Positions 46,111 through 60,048 of a stretch of DNA of 64,000 nt are shown here, one piece after another. This DNA comes from Linanthus parryae (taxonomy: Eukaryota > Streptophyta > Magnoliopsida > Ericales > Polemoniaceae), in the NCBI GenBank assembly GCA_023055425.1, contig JALGPY010000005.1:7899501-7963500 (forward strand), read 5' to 3'. The notes beneath the pieces are model-generated. The model ran no database searches. It was given only the letters and a program-made list of their open reading frames with translations, and was not told the origin of the DNA. Positions within the stretch are counted from its first letter, which is position 1. Each line of letters begins with the position of its first letter. The position numbers and the translations under genes were made by a program.

Positions 46111-49100
46111 CCAGATTTTAGCTTTCACCAGCCATCCCTTCAGTCCTTTGTCTTTTAAATATAAGTAATACTTCATGGTGCTAAATGAAGTAACAAATCA
46201 AAAGACGGGTGTCCGGGTAAATAGGTGTAAAATAATTATCCTGTCACTAGCATTCAACAAATAGTTCCAATTTCGTTGCCTAAAATAATAGTTTCAATTT
46301 CATGTCAATGCAGAATGCTTAATTATTGGGTGATTATAGCTTGTCAGATCGATTACGCAAACAGCCGAACAATAAAACGCTTTGGAAGGTGTCATCTGTT
46401 TGATGTCACGAAATCATTCGATAACTAAGAAAATAAATTTTAAAGAGCAAGCCGTCGCATGAAACCAAAAACTGACTTTTAAACTATTCCGTCTGATGAT
46501 AACTACTAATTTGAAACTGATGGAAAAACCTTCTGGGGGGACCTCCTTCTAAATCATTAAAAATAATTAGTGATGATTACATATTGATTTGTTAATGTTT
46601 CATTATCTCTCAATGTAAGCAGTTTTATTAGAGAGATTTTGCCAATGAAACTACTTCAATGGTCCCCGGATCTAAAAGTGGACTTTTTCCCCTCATTCGG
46701 GTCAAGTGGCTTAAGAGCAATGTATTTTGAAGCTCCCCAGTTGGTTAATGGTCTTCGGTTATCTTGAATATTCAATTTTTTGACACATACCAGCTGCAAT
46801 GATTCTCCTCAGTTGGTTGTCGATTATCTTGAATATTCAAAATTTCTGTTTTTTTATCTGCTTTTCTTTCAAAACAAATCAAATTATCGACACATAATAG
46901 TACTGTTCAATGTAAATATACTGAAAACAGGAGAAAACAAGTTAAATATATATGTTCAATGTAGACTGAATTCTACTATTTAAACCGACATCTCGATTCA
47001 TTTACAACTACAGTATATGAGACACGAGCCATATAGATTCGTCAAATTGTGAAAGATTACTAGAAAGGAATAAAGAGCTCTTTAAACTTTCTAGTGAGAA
47101 TCAAAGCTTTTAGCAACTTTGTGAATTCAATCTATTTGATCAGCTTTTATGGAAGTGACATAATCAGGATCCATAGTTAGGACGTAATGTTAGGTGTCAT
47201 CACCATTTGGTCATATTGATGATTTAATCACTACGAACATGATGATTTGATCTATGTCACCATATGACCTCACCTAGATCGACTTGATTAACGTTGTTAA
47301 TTGCCAAATTTCCATGTTTAATACTCAAAAAGTTCAACTCCCTTCTTATCGTTAATCATACGGTCTCTTTTCTAAATACAAAGTCTTAAAAGTTACATCT
47401 CTAATAATCTATTATTCTCCATTGTTATTGCATCTGCAGCCTCTTTACTGTTTATGGTATTTTTTCCTATACTATATCGCTCAATAAGGTGACAGACTGA
47501 ATATGACGGTACTATTACTTGTATGGCACACATATCTTGATCGTAAAACATGCGTATGCAAATAACTCAGTAGTAGGTACGTAGTAGAGGGTTTTGGCAG
47601 CTCAGAATTTAATTCAATTAGAATTAAAATTAGTTCTCGGAGTCGAATTGTATTTGGGACTCCAAATTTTTCACCTAAAAATATGTAACTCGAATTACTT
47701 CCAATTTCAACGCAGATGGAGATTTTGTAGCTGAAAAACTAACAAAATACACTCATTTTTTTTGCCATTGACATGATGAGAATTCATTTATGAATAAGTA
47801 TTCAAGGACCTGATAAACAAAAAATGTATTTAAGTGTTATTAAGGATGGTGATAATCACACAAGTGAAATGCTTCTTACACATGTACTTCATTGTGAGGA
47901 TTATAAATTTATAATACCCTTCATAACGTACATTAAACATTTCAGTATTTCACTTTCTTCTTGGTAATGCAGATCTGTTACTCCCATCAAATTCTCGTTC
48001 TCTCCATTTTACTCATATCTTTAGCAAACTCATTTGCATCTCTCTCTCTCAAATTCTCTGCCTTCTATTATCACCATAAAATTAAAATCTCACAAAATGC
48101 ACTCCTCTTTTGGCATTAACATTATGAGATTTCACTTAGAATAACAATGAGGGACGATAGTTAAAGAGCATTATGCAAGCACAACATACATAATTGCGGC
48201 ATTTTTCAAGAAAAGAATCATAAATCACTCATATAGTATGTACTACTTATATACGGAATTGTTAATTTATAGTTTACATAAGTATTGAGAAATTACAAAA
48301 ATAAGTATTATCTGATATTTTTAGCAAATTAATTTAGCATGCTATCCCGAGTTGAGGCCGTTAAATAATTTATTTTAGGATGATAATTATATAATCCAGT
48401 ATTAATTTAGGATGTTAATTCTTTTTTTTTGTTCAAGAAAAGAATCATAAATCACTTATGTTTTGTAGTTGTTGTACAATTTAGAAGCAACGCACCTCCT
48501 GGTCTACTGGATCATCAGTCTTCTAACATAAACACCAATGAGCCAGCCCAATGAATTAAGCAACGTAAATGGGTAATAGATAGTAGGAAATCATTCTCAG
48601 CCCAAATATTTATCTTAACAAATACTAGCCCATTAGTTTCAAATGAAGTTGTCCCCTTTGGTCAATCTTTCAGCAACTCTTATAAATTATAATTCCGGCC
48701 CTAGAAGTTGACTTTCAAAATTGGAGTGGATTGGGTGAGTTGGGGGAACGATTTTATCAATTAGGCCTATAAAAATATAGAAAATACTAGGCTGGGAGAG
48801 AGCATAGTAACCTCATAGCATCTTCGACCGAAGGAGCCTTATTTGTTTTGGACTTCCTGAAAATAAAGCTCTAACAGAAGCAGCATCTGATATAGCATAA
48901 CTAAGGACGCGAGTATTGTTCACATGAGCAAAAAGTTAAAAATGTCTATTAACTATACATTTATTTTGAGTGAAGTCTAGGTGAACAAAAATATTGTACA
49001 AACATTTTTTTTCTTATGAAAGTGTACAAACAGTTGAACATGAAATAATGTGGATGGAAACATGTCATGAATAAAATCTCATTATGAAGATTATGAATAA

Positions 49101-49593
49101 CTTAGAAAGAATATGTCTAAAAAAAATTAGAAAGAATAAATCAGGATAATTTTGGACATCTTCTGATGTAGCATATGCCACATCACTTTTTGTTTAAATT
49201 TATGTTTGATTTTTTGTCCCTCTTGCACCGTTCAATTATAAATTAGGATGATTATTGGTTTATGTATATTAGGGTAGTAAATTACTCTATTGTGATACTA
49301 ATTAAATGGTACTTACATTCTTGATAAATTAATATCGGTATTTATTATTAGTTTTTAATTTAAATGTAATATAATATTATTAGTAATTAATCCACCCTCT
49401 AGTAATTAAATAAAAATTACATATTTTACAATAGTAGATAACTGGAAGTAACGTAATATTCTAGATTGAGCTAATTTACTTTTCATTGTTGGAACTCAAG
49501 CAATAGATTAGAGGAGCAAACTATACTTCATGATCAAATTTGGTCCAGAGACACAAAAACTAGTCATTCTCTTAGAGATGCTCTTAGGAGCCA
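46111..49593. other. long AT-rich intergenic stretch
   Basis: No gene seen. A 25 bp exact direct repeat (TTCAAGAAAAGAATCATAA...) lies at 48205-48229 and 48432-48456. A second pair, TTATCTTGAATATTCAA, is at about 46757 and 46827. Confidence 0.45.
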
Positions 49594-49601
49594 GCCATAA
49601 G

Positions 49602-49756
49602 CAGAGGCGGAGCTAGAATGCGGCATCTCCAAGCACACGCCGCACCTTAATTTCGGGAAAACAACACTGCATTTTCATTATTTATTGTTAAATCATAGAA
49701 AATGCTTCCGTATTTCTTTAAAACTTAATATTGTTTAATTCATGCATCCGCCATTG
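49602..49756. mobile_element. small hAT-like MITE candidate, 155 bp
   Basis: Ends CAGAGGCGGAG and, from the right, CAATGGCGGATG; flanks GCCATAAG and GCCGGAAG match at 6 of 8 positions. Confidence 0.4.
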
Positions 49757-49940
49757 GCCGGAAGGTATGATGTCATATGCATATCGGTTCAAGTTGAGAT
49801 TTTGGCCTTTGAATTACACGTATATGCCCTCCAAAAATGGACGCGCCAAGTTTTTTTACTGTTTACGTTGTATTTACCATAAATATTTCTCTATCTCAAG
49901 CTATATGATGAGTTTTTTTCTTTTTCTAAACTTCGCGTTG

Positions 49941-49981
49941 AACAACAACAACAACAACAACAACAATAATAATAATAATAA
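49941..49981. repeat. (ACA)n(ATA)n microsatellite
   Basis: About 41 bp of compound trinucleotide repeat. Confidence 0.9.
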
Positions 49982-52900
49982 ATTTCTTTTCGTTTGATTT
50001 TTCAGGAAGACAAGTCACAAAATGATAGCTCCTTACGACAAACAAAAGAGATATAGCTGAATAAGTGTGATAAGACAACTATTAATTAATTTGTTAATTA
50101 TTCCAAATAGTAAATAGTAAATCAAAAACTATAAATTTATGTCTTCCCATTCACTTCCAAGAACTACTGGATATCTTTTCACCGCAAGACAGAAGCAAAG
50201 TACTAAAATGACTAAAAATGTCAACTAAACAAAGACTTAGGGAATGAATGATTTTCTTAGCAAGTTCCACAAACTCTGTAAATTGCAAACGTTTGCTACT
50301 AGTTAACAAATAATTAACTAATTAATTAATACAACTGCTTCACCTGAAGGGGTCGAATGACATAATATTAACCGACCAAATCCGATTTGGTAGGCTCCAT
50401 CCTCAATAAAATTTCCTCATCCATTGCATGAATCCAATGGCAGGACAAACAAGCTTTCTTAAAGAAAGAAGAACAAGTAAAAGATGAATAATTAAGGGTG
50501 AATTTGGTAAGGATTTTTTTAGTCTGTTAATTCAAAAGTATATTTTTTGTTTTGTTTTTTGGATTGTTTACAAAGGTTTGATATAGACTTTCTTGAGAGA
50601 ATTTTAGATTTTGGCTTTTTAGTTTGTAGTGTAAAATTTGTGGAAGAAAAAAATTGACTTTTTTTTTTCTTCAGACCATGGAAATGACGATAATGCCCTA
50701 TTCCATTACAATTACAAGTTTTTCAACCAACTGTTTCAGCCAATAAAAAAAAATAAAGAATTTATATTTATAATTTTTCCTAGACAACAAAGCTGTCAAA
50801 TTATTTTAGAAGAACAAAACAGTCACATTATTGACTTTTGAACATCATCAACTCTTTTTAACAAATGAAAACATCTTTTTCTCTAAATTTTATGTTACAA
50901 GATCTTTTTTCAAAACATCTTTTCGAACAACTTAAAATTTAACAGTCCTACCAAACCAACCACAAGTCTAACTTTTGAAGAATTTTACAAATTTTGTGCC
51001 ACCTTTAAGAACCTTCTGAGTTCTTGTAGAAGCATTATGTTGAGAAGTCTCACATATGATTGTGCATTGAGCTATCCCTTATTGCCAATTGATTTTAATG
51101 CGAAATTTCATAAATTACTAATTAGCTTGCACGGTAGGCTACTCGTAAAAGTTTACCACTCTTAAAACTTTAATTCGAACCTGAGTTCCCTTTCCCAACC
51201 AAGAAAACAGTTGATTTTCAGGATTCAGTTAGCGTCAATCTTATTTAAAGAGAGACTACATGTCACTCTTACGATAGGACATACTTGTCGACTAACGGAA
51301 TATTCTTTAACGGAAGTAACAAAATTTCTTTTCCAGTTGCAATAACCAAGCACAATTGCAAATGGTGGATGCAATCAACTAAGTTTAGAAGTGGGAATTG
51401 CAATAAGCCAATTGTAACATTTTTTTGAGAAGTAATTATAACATATTGAGGGTATCAGCAATTAAGCCTTAGTTTTTTTGAGGAAAATAACTTTTCATTT
51501 AAAAGGACAGATCATAAGTTACATTATTGAACTAATTTGTGGACCATGAACTCCGAAGGGGCTAGCTATTTTATTTTCCCCATGTTTAAGCGCCCTACAT
51601 CTACGATTCTTTCTCTTTCTTATTTAGATAGATAGAGAGAGAGAGAGATAAAACTGTCGAACTGAAGAAGAAAATGGTTAATTATTGACATGAACATTCG
51701 AGAGATAACCAGTTCTTTTTGTACTGATGTAAAACATTTTCTTGATTAGAATTCGAGAGAAAGATTAGTAAATAGATTAGAATTCCAGAGAAAGATTAGT
51801 AAATCACAAACATCTTAACATCTTAAAATACAAATGTATTTGCTTGACCAATCAAACTGTGATCAGATGATGATCCAACAAAAATCATCCAAATATCATT
51901 AGGCAGTAATTAATTAATAGTTGGCAATATGGCACGCAGAGATTGACCATGCTCTAATAGTCTAATTATTATTCTCCATGTGAATTAAATATTTTTTTTA
52001 TGCTTCAAAGTTTGGTCTTTCAGTTGCTTAACTAGAATCCACCTAACAAATACTTCCTCTCATCTGGAGGAGAATCCACTTAACAAATACCTCTCATCTG
52101 GAAAAAACTGGCTTTGCTGCCCATGAAAGTAAAAAAGACTGGATAAGGCGGGTTGTTTTGACAATGAAAAATATACAAATAAATAGAAAGGATATGGGTT
52201 GTAACTTCAACGGGTCGGTTTGAGAATGCTGTGACATTTTAGAAAGTAATTGTACATTTTAGAAAATTGCTACCGAAATCTATTTAAAAAATGTTTGGTA
52301 AATTTGATATACAACCTGTTGTGAGAAACCGATTTTAGTATTTTGTGTTCTGTAGTTATTGCAACTAGATGTATGTAAACTTTGAATTTATTGTTAAGAC
52401 ATGGATAAAAATATATATTAATTAAATCATCAAAAAGCAGGTCCGAAAAAACAATTCCTCTCCTACGTCTCAAAAGTTGCGGTGAGAAATCAACTGGTGT
52501 TCTGAAAGCAGATAAATCAAAATTTATAAAACACATCAACAACTATTTTTGACATAAAAAACAGCATTGAAAAAAAAAACATAATCAAACAAGCTGAACT
52601 TCCATTCTTATGTGGGCTGTAACTTCTGTAAACTAAATACTAATTTGTTATTTCTACATTTCTACATGGTGGATACTTTGACAAGTACAATATTTTGTCA
52701 AGAACGGAAGTGCTTACACATAATATAGATGGAATAATATACTTTTTGAAAATTGCAAGACAAAACTCAAATAAAATGACAGAAGAATAGAGCATAATAA
52801 GTATCTGTGGACATAAGAGAGACCAGGTGACATGAATATGGCAACAGTAATGGTGTCTGGGGGTTGTGTACCTTTGTTAATTAAAACACCAAGTGGAGGC

Positions 52901-53394
52901 ACTAATCATCTTAGCTTAGCACTAAACGACATCATCTTAGCAGCTGCTATCACTTCATTAATTAAACTAATCCTCTCCTTTTTTTAAAGTTCTTGCCTAA
53001 AATATAGGGTAGCATACAGTCCTACTTTACTGGTTCTATTGGATTTATATCCAAGTGGACTACTACTCTAAGCTAGAGAGCAAAATCACTCAACTTCATT
53101 GGTTGTTTTTACAAGTTAATTAAAATTAGTAGACACTAATCAAGATTGATTCGTGGTCAAGTGGGAATTATAATATATTTAGGGGATGGTCATCATGTCA
53201 TTAGTGAACGCACGTACTTGGTGATAACGTTATAGATCCATAGGAATCTAGATATGGTCTGTGAATTTGTTTGTTTTAGGTTGTTTTAGAATGGTCCACT
53301 AACGGCTTAAACTACAAAGACGTAAGGTCAAATTTCAACACATAGTTGGTTCAAGCTTTCAATCTACACATATCGAAACCTCTGTGCATTGTGA
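49982..53394. other. long AT-rich intergenic stretch
   Basis: No gene seen. Small local duplications: GATTAGAATTC(G/C)AGAGAAAG at 51744 and 51775, and AACAAATAC...CTCTCATCTGGA at about 52045 and 52080. A (GA)n run is near 51637. Confidence 0.45.
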
Positions 53395-53478
53395 TTTTTT
53401 AGGGTTACATCGTATAGCCGGATTCGAATCTGAAATCTCATACAGAGACTTTAAACGCTCTACCACTAAACTAGCATC
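53395..53478 (-). repeat. tRNA-derived SINE-like fragment
   Basis: On the - strand: TAGTTTAGTGGTAGAGCG, AAAGTCTCTGTATGAG, then GATTCGAATCCGGC, a good B box. Confidence 0.5.
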
Positions 53479-53832
53479 CATTTGCGTATGTGCTAGTTGA
53501 GTGGTCAAAACTCGGTTTCAATTACAAATGCGAGTGACAATCATTTCACAATACAAAATATTGGAATTTAGAATTTCAGTATTACCATCAGAAGGGAGGA
53601 ATTTGCATCATTCCATAATTCAAATTTCATATTTTGAATTTTTAGATTTGAAATCCAAACTTAAATTCGAGTTGCCAAACACGGTCTTAATTATTGAAAT
53701 TTGATCAAAACATCTATCCTATAAACCCATTGTCTGTTCTCAATTTCAACAGTAACTAAGTTTTATTGAAAAGAAAGTAACAAAATAATAACTGAAATCT
53801 TGAATTTTGAGACAAAAAAACAAAGTCAAAAA

Positions 53833-53903
53833 GGGCTCAACCGGGTTCGAACCAGTGACCTATTGATCTGCAGTCAATTGCTCTACCACTGAGCTATGAA
53901 CCC
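53833..53903 (-). tRNA. trnC-GCA: tRNA-Cys (GCA)
   Basis: A 71 nt cloverleaf on the - strand: acceptor GGGTTCA/TGAGCCC (7 bp with one G-U), D arm GCTCAGTGGTAGAGC, anticodon stem ATTGA/TCAAT around CTGCAGA giving anticodon GCA (53869-53871 on +), and T arm ACTGG-TTCGAAC-CCGGT with a perfect B box. TTTTT follows directly downstream as a Pol III terminator. The intact stems separate it from the SINE-like fragments nearby. A nuclear functional gene is likely; a plastid-derived copy cannot be excluded without a search. Confidence 0.93.
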
Positions 53904-54310
53904 TTGGTGTTGCAAAGTTTGATGTACAATATACTACTATTCTGCAAGTCATTAAGTTAAAGCAACAACACTAATATGCCTACCACTCTTTCATCAGTTG
54001 AATCTAAATTCCCTTCAAAAATGAAATTGTCACGTCATATTTTGTGGGTGGAATTTGATTCTAGAAGGGTAACAACTTAAAGCTAACATTCTACGCAAAG
54101 TAAATTTTTAACTCTTCAAGTATCAAATAATCGGAATTCTAAATGCAGACATGTTTTAGAAATAAGTCTAAATAGTTGAAACTTGAAACAGTTGTTGTTC
54201 CGATTCTGCCAGACTCCCACCACCTTCTCGAGTGACTCAATATTTATAATCTAACTTAGTTGATTTTAATTCTAACAAATTTCAGTAAAAGGAATCTAAC
54301 AACTCTCCTT
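53904..54310. other. stretch without a gene
   Basis: AT-rich, nothing recognised between the tRNA gene and the LINE. Confidence 0.5.
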
Positions 54311-54402
54311 AATTAAGGTAGTTAATAAAAAACTTTTCTTTCTATTGCCCCTTTGTTTTTTCTCTCTCTAGAAACCTCTCTAGTGAGAAGTCAAGGCGAT
54401 CA

Positions 54403-55838
54403 ATGGCGGAAGGATCCGACGAAGATAACTGGATCGATCGAATCCACTTATCAACGGAGGAAGAGACAGAGATCGTTATCAGCAAGGAGATCTGCAAGAA
54501 AGTTAAAGAGGATTGGACGCTATGTCTACTTGGAAGGTTCATTGGAGATGCAAAAATCGATGTGCAAGGGATGAGAGAACTTTTCAGGCGACTTTGGTGC
54601 CCAGATGATGATCTAAAAATTATGGAGATGGGTAACAATACTTTCATCTTCAGATTCGATAACAAAGATACAATGGACCGTGCGGTATATGGAGGACCAT
54701 GGAGCTTCGATGGTCAACTCCTACTCCTCCAACAATGGGACATCAGGGCGGATGTTTCAACATGTGCTTTCAACGATTTATGGGTCTGGATCCAAATCCT
54801 AGGAGTGCCAACACATCTCCTCCATGAGGATATTGGGTCTCAGATTGCGGCTTCAATTGGAGAAGTGGGTAGAATCCTTGTTCACCTTGAAGGAGAAGAA
54901 GCTGATCGCTGTATACGTGCTCGAACAAGGATTAAAACATACAAACCTCTCCGTCGGCGTGCAAAAATCCGTACGGAGGAGGGTGATACGTTCTGGGTAA
55001 ATCTCAAGTACGAGAGAATCCCATGTGTCTGTGACTGGTGTGGGTTAGTCAACCATACGCCAACAAGCTGTCCAAAACGAACCCAGATGATCCAGGAGGA
55101 TCGGGGTCCGGAGTTTGGAAGTTGGATCCTCGGAAGACAAGCAGGAAAACGAAAGATGCCAAACGCCGACGACCGTGGTGGCAAACGGAAGTCCGACGAG
55201 GGCAAATTCGGAAAACTGGAAAAGGAAAAGGGTTGACTTTTCAAGCAAAGGAAAGTCAAAATCCAATTATTAATGATAAGGGAAAGAAGAAGATTTGGCA
55301 ATCAAAATCCCTTGTAATCCCCTCCATCCCAATAATTGAAGATACTCTCAATCAGCAAAAGGCCAATCCTTTTTCTAGTCTTGATCTCTTCAAACTAGAT
55401 AAGGAAAAATCTTCAGCTCTTAAAGAGAGTAATCCGAAATTGCCCAATCCTTTTGGGCATCGGGAGGGTAAACAAGTAAAGACACCGAACCAAGCACCGA
55501 CGAAAGGGTCAAAAAGGAAGGTGATCAGTATCAAGGAAAAAGCCAGAAAGAAGATGCAAGAAAAAGCAGCAATAGAAGATGGACAGTTCTCTAGCAAAAG
55601 GAAACCTGGCTCGATGATTGTAGAGATTACTGACAAAGGTTTGCTTACGGGTGGAGGGAAAAGAAACTGTGCAAGTAAGAAGGGGATTGGGGAGAACACA
55701 ACAGGGAACATTATTGAGGAGGAACACGAAGAAGATGTTGGTGAACACCCCAAAAGCATGGATTGCGAAGTGAATCAAGACAACACTCCTATTGAACCAG
55801 AGGCAGAGTCTGCTCAGCAGCTCTGCCTAGGCCAATGA
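54403..55838 (+). pseudogene. LINE-1b ORF1: DUF4283 / zinc-knuckle protein, one frameshift
   Basis: The first 277 codons read in one frame: DUF4283-type domain (GGPWSFDGQLLLLQQW, VWIQILGVPTHLL) and an intact knuckle CDWCGLVNHTPTSC (Cys210-Cys223). A stop is met at 55234-55236, but the basic, Lys/Glu-rich C-terminal part continues in the -1-shifted frame from about 55225 to 55838. One lost or gained base in the GGAAAAGGAAAAGGG tract explains it. RNA-binding role as for other L1 ORF1 proteins. Confidence 0.8.
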
Positions 55839-58800
55839 GTATTTTGAGTTGGAACGTACGGGGGCTTGGGAACCCCCGTAACGTTCTCTCCCTTTGCGAC
55901 ACAATCAAGGAAAGCCGCCCCAATCTTATCTTCTTAATGGAGACAAGATTGCCTGCCATCGAAATGGAGCCGATTCGTTTAAAGACAGGGTATGCAAACG
56001 GTGCTTATGTGAATAGCACTGGCAGGAGCGGGGGTCTTGCAATGATGTGGGATGACAGCATTAATGTTACTGTGCTTAAATCCCATAGATACTGCATCCA
56101 CTGCTTGGTTAAAACTGATGATGTGGAAGATCGGTGGATCCTAACTGGTTTCTATGGGGAACCAGAAAGGAGTGAAAGACACCATTCTTGGAATCTCTTG
56201 CGACGGCTTAAACCACAAGGGGATGCCCCGTGGTGCGTAGTAGGGGACTTCAACGAAGTTACGAACCAGGAAGAAAAGAGGGTGGGAGAAACGTCACGGG
56301 TTCTCAAACCAGCCCTTTCATTGAAGCCCTTCGAGACTGCGATCTCAAGGACTTGGGTTTTTTCGGAAACCCCTTCACTTGGAACAATAATCAAGAGGAC
56401 GACGCAAACATCCGAGAAAGGCTTGACAGAGTTGTGGCCAATCTCAACTGGAGACTGCGCTTTGGAAACGCTAGAGTAAATCACCTAGTGAGTAGAACCT
56501 CTGATCATAATCCCATTGAACTCAAGGTTGTAGTTTCTACACAAAACAACTTTGACTTCGGTCAAAAGAGGTTTCTTTTTGAATCAGCATGGCTTCGGAA
56601 TGGAGAGTGTGATACCACGATCCAACAAAGCTGGACAACATGTGCCCAGCCCGTAAAGGAAAAACTTCAACATTGTGCCGAAGATCTACGTAGATGGAGT
56701 AAGAGCCACTTCGGCAATGTTCGATCCCTAATCAAAAAGAAGAAAAATCAACTGGCCAAACTTGAACGCCAAAGACAAAGCAAGGCCGTTGTAACAAAAA
56801 TCAGAGATATCCGGAAGACACTCAATGACCTTTTCAAGAAGGAAGAAGACAAATGGCACCAAAGGTCTAGAGTGGACTGGCTAAAGAGTGGTGATAAAAA
56901 TACAGCGTTTTTTCACCGCAAAGCATCTGCAAGAAAGGCCAGGAATACCCTTAAAGGTCTTGAAGACCCTAATGGTGTTTGGCACACGGAAGATGATGAG
57001 ATTGTAAGTATTCTATCCAATTATTTCGATAATCTCTTCCAATCTACAAATCCATCAGTAGGGGATATGGAGGGTATGCTAAAATATGTAACCACTTCTA
57101 TTACGGATTCACAACGTAATTTCATGGAAAAACCGTATACCATCCAAGAAGTTTCAGAAAGTTTGATGCAAATGGGCCCTTTAAAGGCACCAGGATGGGA
57201 TGGCTTCCCAGCCATATTTTATCAAAAATATTGGCCGGTTTTGAAACATGAAGTGGGTGATTGTGTTCTGAAAATTTTGAATGGGGAAAGAAGTGTTGCG
57301 GAGTTTAATCACACTATTTTGGCTCTTATTCCGAAAGTCAAGCAAGTTCGATGCCCAACGGACTTGCGGCCTATTAGTCTTTGCACCGTTATTTATAAAA
57401 TGGTGGCAAAGACGATGGCCAATAGACTAAAGCAAATCCTCCCTAGTGTGATAGCCGAAAGTCAATCGGCTTTTGTCCCTGGTAGACTTATTACAGATAA
57501 TATCATCATTGCTTACGAAGTCTTGCACTCCATGAAGCACAGAATCAAAGGAAAGGATGGTTATCTCGCACTTAAAACGGACATAAGCAAGGCTTATGAC
57601 CGAGTTGAGTGGTCCTTTATTACGAACATTCTTGGGAAACTGGGGTTCGGGCCAAGATGGATTAATCTGGTTCGTGATTGCATCTCTACGCCTACCTTCT
57701 CTTTTTCTTTTAAGGGACATATGGTGGGTAATGTAGTGCCCAAGCGTGGGCCTCGTCAAGGATGTCCCATCTCACCTTATTTGTTTTTATTTTGTGGTGA
57801 AGTTCTCTCTCGTGCTCTCACGCATTTGTCTACTAGTGCTGCTATTACAGGTGCTGCTGCATCTCGAGGAGGGCCTACTGTTACGCACCTCTTCTTCGCA
57901 GATGACAGCATTTTGTTTACAAAAGCAAATGCAACAGAAGCGCAAGCCCTAACTACAATGTTACAAGATTATGAAAAAGCTACTGGCCAACAAGTGAATC
58001 TTGCTAAATCATCGGTAGTCTTCTCAAGCAATGTGTCTCAACAGCGGGGTACTGAGCTCGGGCAAATCATCGGTGTGAAAATCGACAAACTTCATGACAA
58101 GTACCTGGGACTCCCAACCGATATAGGAAGAAAGAAGATGGTCAAATTCAAGAATATTGAGGAGCGGATTCAAGGAAAGATGAACACTTGGAAGGAAAAG
58201 TACCTTAATCCGGCTGGTAAGGAGACGTTGCTCAAAGCTGTGGTCGAAGCAACACCAACATACACGATGAGCTGTTTCCAACTCCCGGTATCTCTATGCG
58301 ACTATATCGAATCCAAGATGGCTCAATTCTGGTGGGGTTCGACGGAGGAAAGACGGAAAATGTCTTGGATTGCCTGGGAAAAACTGAAAAGAACAAAATC
58401 AGAAGGAGGGCTTGGTTTTCACCATCTACATTTATTCAATATAGCCCTGCTGGGCAAACAATTTTGGAGAATTCTCAATAACCCAGAGACACTGCTCTCC
58501 AGAGTCCTAAGGCACAAGTACTACCGAGATACAGGACTCTTAAACGCAGAACTAAAGCAGGGCTGTTCATACCTTTGGAGGAGCATAATGGCGAGCAAAC
58601 AGCTGGTTTTAAGTGGGTGTAGATGGAGATTAGGTAACGGTGAAAAGCTTAATGCCTTCTCCGATCCCTGGCTCTACCGTCCACACCAGTTCAAACCTTT
58701 CACCCCAAGAACCACAAATCAACAGATCACAGTGGCGGATCTCATCACTGAAGACAGAAATTGGGACAATCAAAAACTGGAAAATCTTTTCTGGGAAGAT

Positions 58801-59985
58801 GATATTTTTGAAATTAAGAGGATTGCAATACCTGAAATCCCAGTGCCAGATCGCTTAATTTGGCACTATTCCGAACATGGACAGTATACAGTAAAATCTG
58901 GGTATCAGCTCATCTTACAGCAGAAAGACATGAAAGATAAGTCAGTGTTTGGTGGCTCTGTTTCTCCACCTCAGGACTGGTGGAACTCCTTTTGGAAACA
59001 AAAGCTCCCAAAGAAATTCCTATTCCCGATCTGGAGAATAATGCACAACAGTTTACCAGTTCGTGCTAATCTCAGAAGAAGGAAGATGGAAGTAGAAGAA
59101 GCTTGTGCCTTCTGTAAACGACACACAGAAACCGAAACCCACTTATTTTTACAGTGTCAATTCAGCATCAAAGGGTGGAAACAGCTTTTTGATTCATCTT
59201 TTATTCAAAATCTAATAGGCCCTTTCCAGATCTGGTTCCCACAGGCGTTTTTAAACGCAAATCAAGAAGAAAGGAGGAAGATGTGCATGTTTATTCATCA
59301 AATCTGGGCAGCTAGAAACAAGCTGATTTTTGAAAATCAAGAAAAAACCCCAGATATTGTGGTTACAAATACCTTAAATCTCATCGAGGAGTTCAAGGAA
59401 CACATGCAACAGATGAAACCCCTTGCGCCGGCTCAGATCTATACAACTCCCCCCGATTCAACGGCACAGAGGCCGCCGGAGGGGTGGTTCGTTGTTAACA
59501 CGGACGCCGCCTGGAATTCAGAGAAGAAATCAGCAGCGTCCGGTTCGGTTATTCGAACAAGAGAAGGAATCTTCATCGCCGGCCGAGCTAGGAGGCTCCC
59601 TTTTCCACTCTCGGCAAGAATGGCTGAAGCAGAAGCCATGCTCGAAAGCATCAAGCTTGCTTCGGAGCTAAACCTAACCCAGATCTGGATCGAAACAGAC
59701 GCTCTCTCTCTAGCTAGAGAGATGAGAAATGAACGGAAGGGAGAGAAGCATCCAGATATCACAGAAGCCAAGACGGTCATTGATAGCTGTAACGCTCTTC
59801 TCGAGCAAATGAAGGGCCACGTGGTGGTTCATGTACCACGCAACAAATACAGAGTAGCGGATAGAATGGCCCGTTATGGGCTTACTATAAACGGGGTGAC
59901 TACTTGGGTTGACAACCCCCCTCTTTGGGCTTCTGATGTATTGTTAGAAGATGTATTGGACCATTTTGAGGTCCAGCCTCCATAA
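55835..59985 (+). pseudogene. LINE-1b ORF2: endonuclease, reverse transcriptase, RNase H, one frameshift
   Basis: MSILSWNVRGLG opens the APE-type endonuclease, with METRL and GDFNEV. A frameshift near 56275-56285 (AAGAGGGTGGGAG) moves the rest into the frame that runs unbroken to 59985: SDHNPIEL, then reverse transcriptase with APGWDGFPAIFYQKYW, LRPISLC, TDISKAYDRVEW, RGPRQGCPISPYLF and FADDSILF, a zf-RVT CX2C...H domain (AFCKRHTETETHLFLQC), and RNase H with VNTDAAW, EAEAMLESI and IETDA. All RT blocks are present, unlike the element at 3991. A single-base lesion is the only visible defect in ORF2. Confidence 0.9.
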
Positions 59986-60006
59986 TTCATTCCATTGGAT
60001 TCCTCT

Positions 60007-60048
<42 letters not shown>

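Noticed and set aside
50497..50962. Possible MITE with ends GGGTGAATTTGGTAAGG and GGTTGGTTTGGTAGG
   Set aside because: Ends match only loosely and no target duplication is visible.
51123..51210. Seventh SINE-like piece (TTAATTCGAACCTGAG) and another at 29755-29825
   Set aside because: A- and B-box spacing too decayed to place with confidence.
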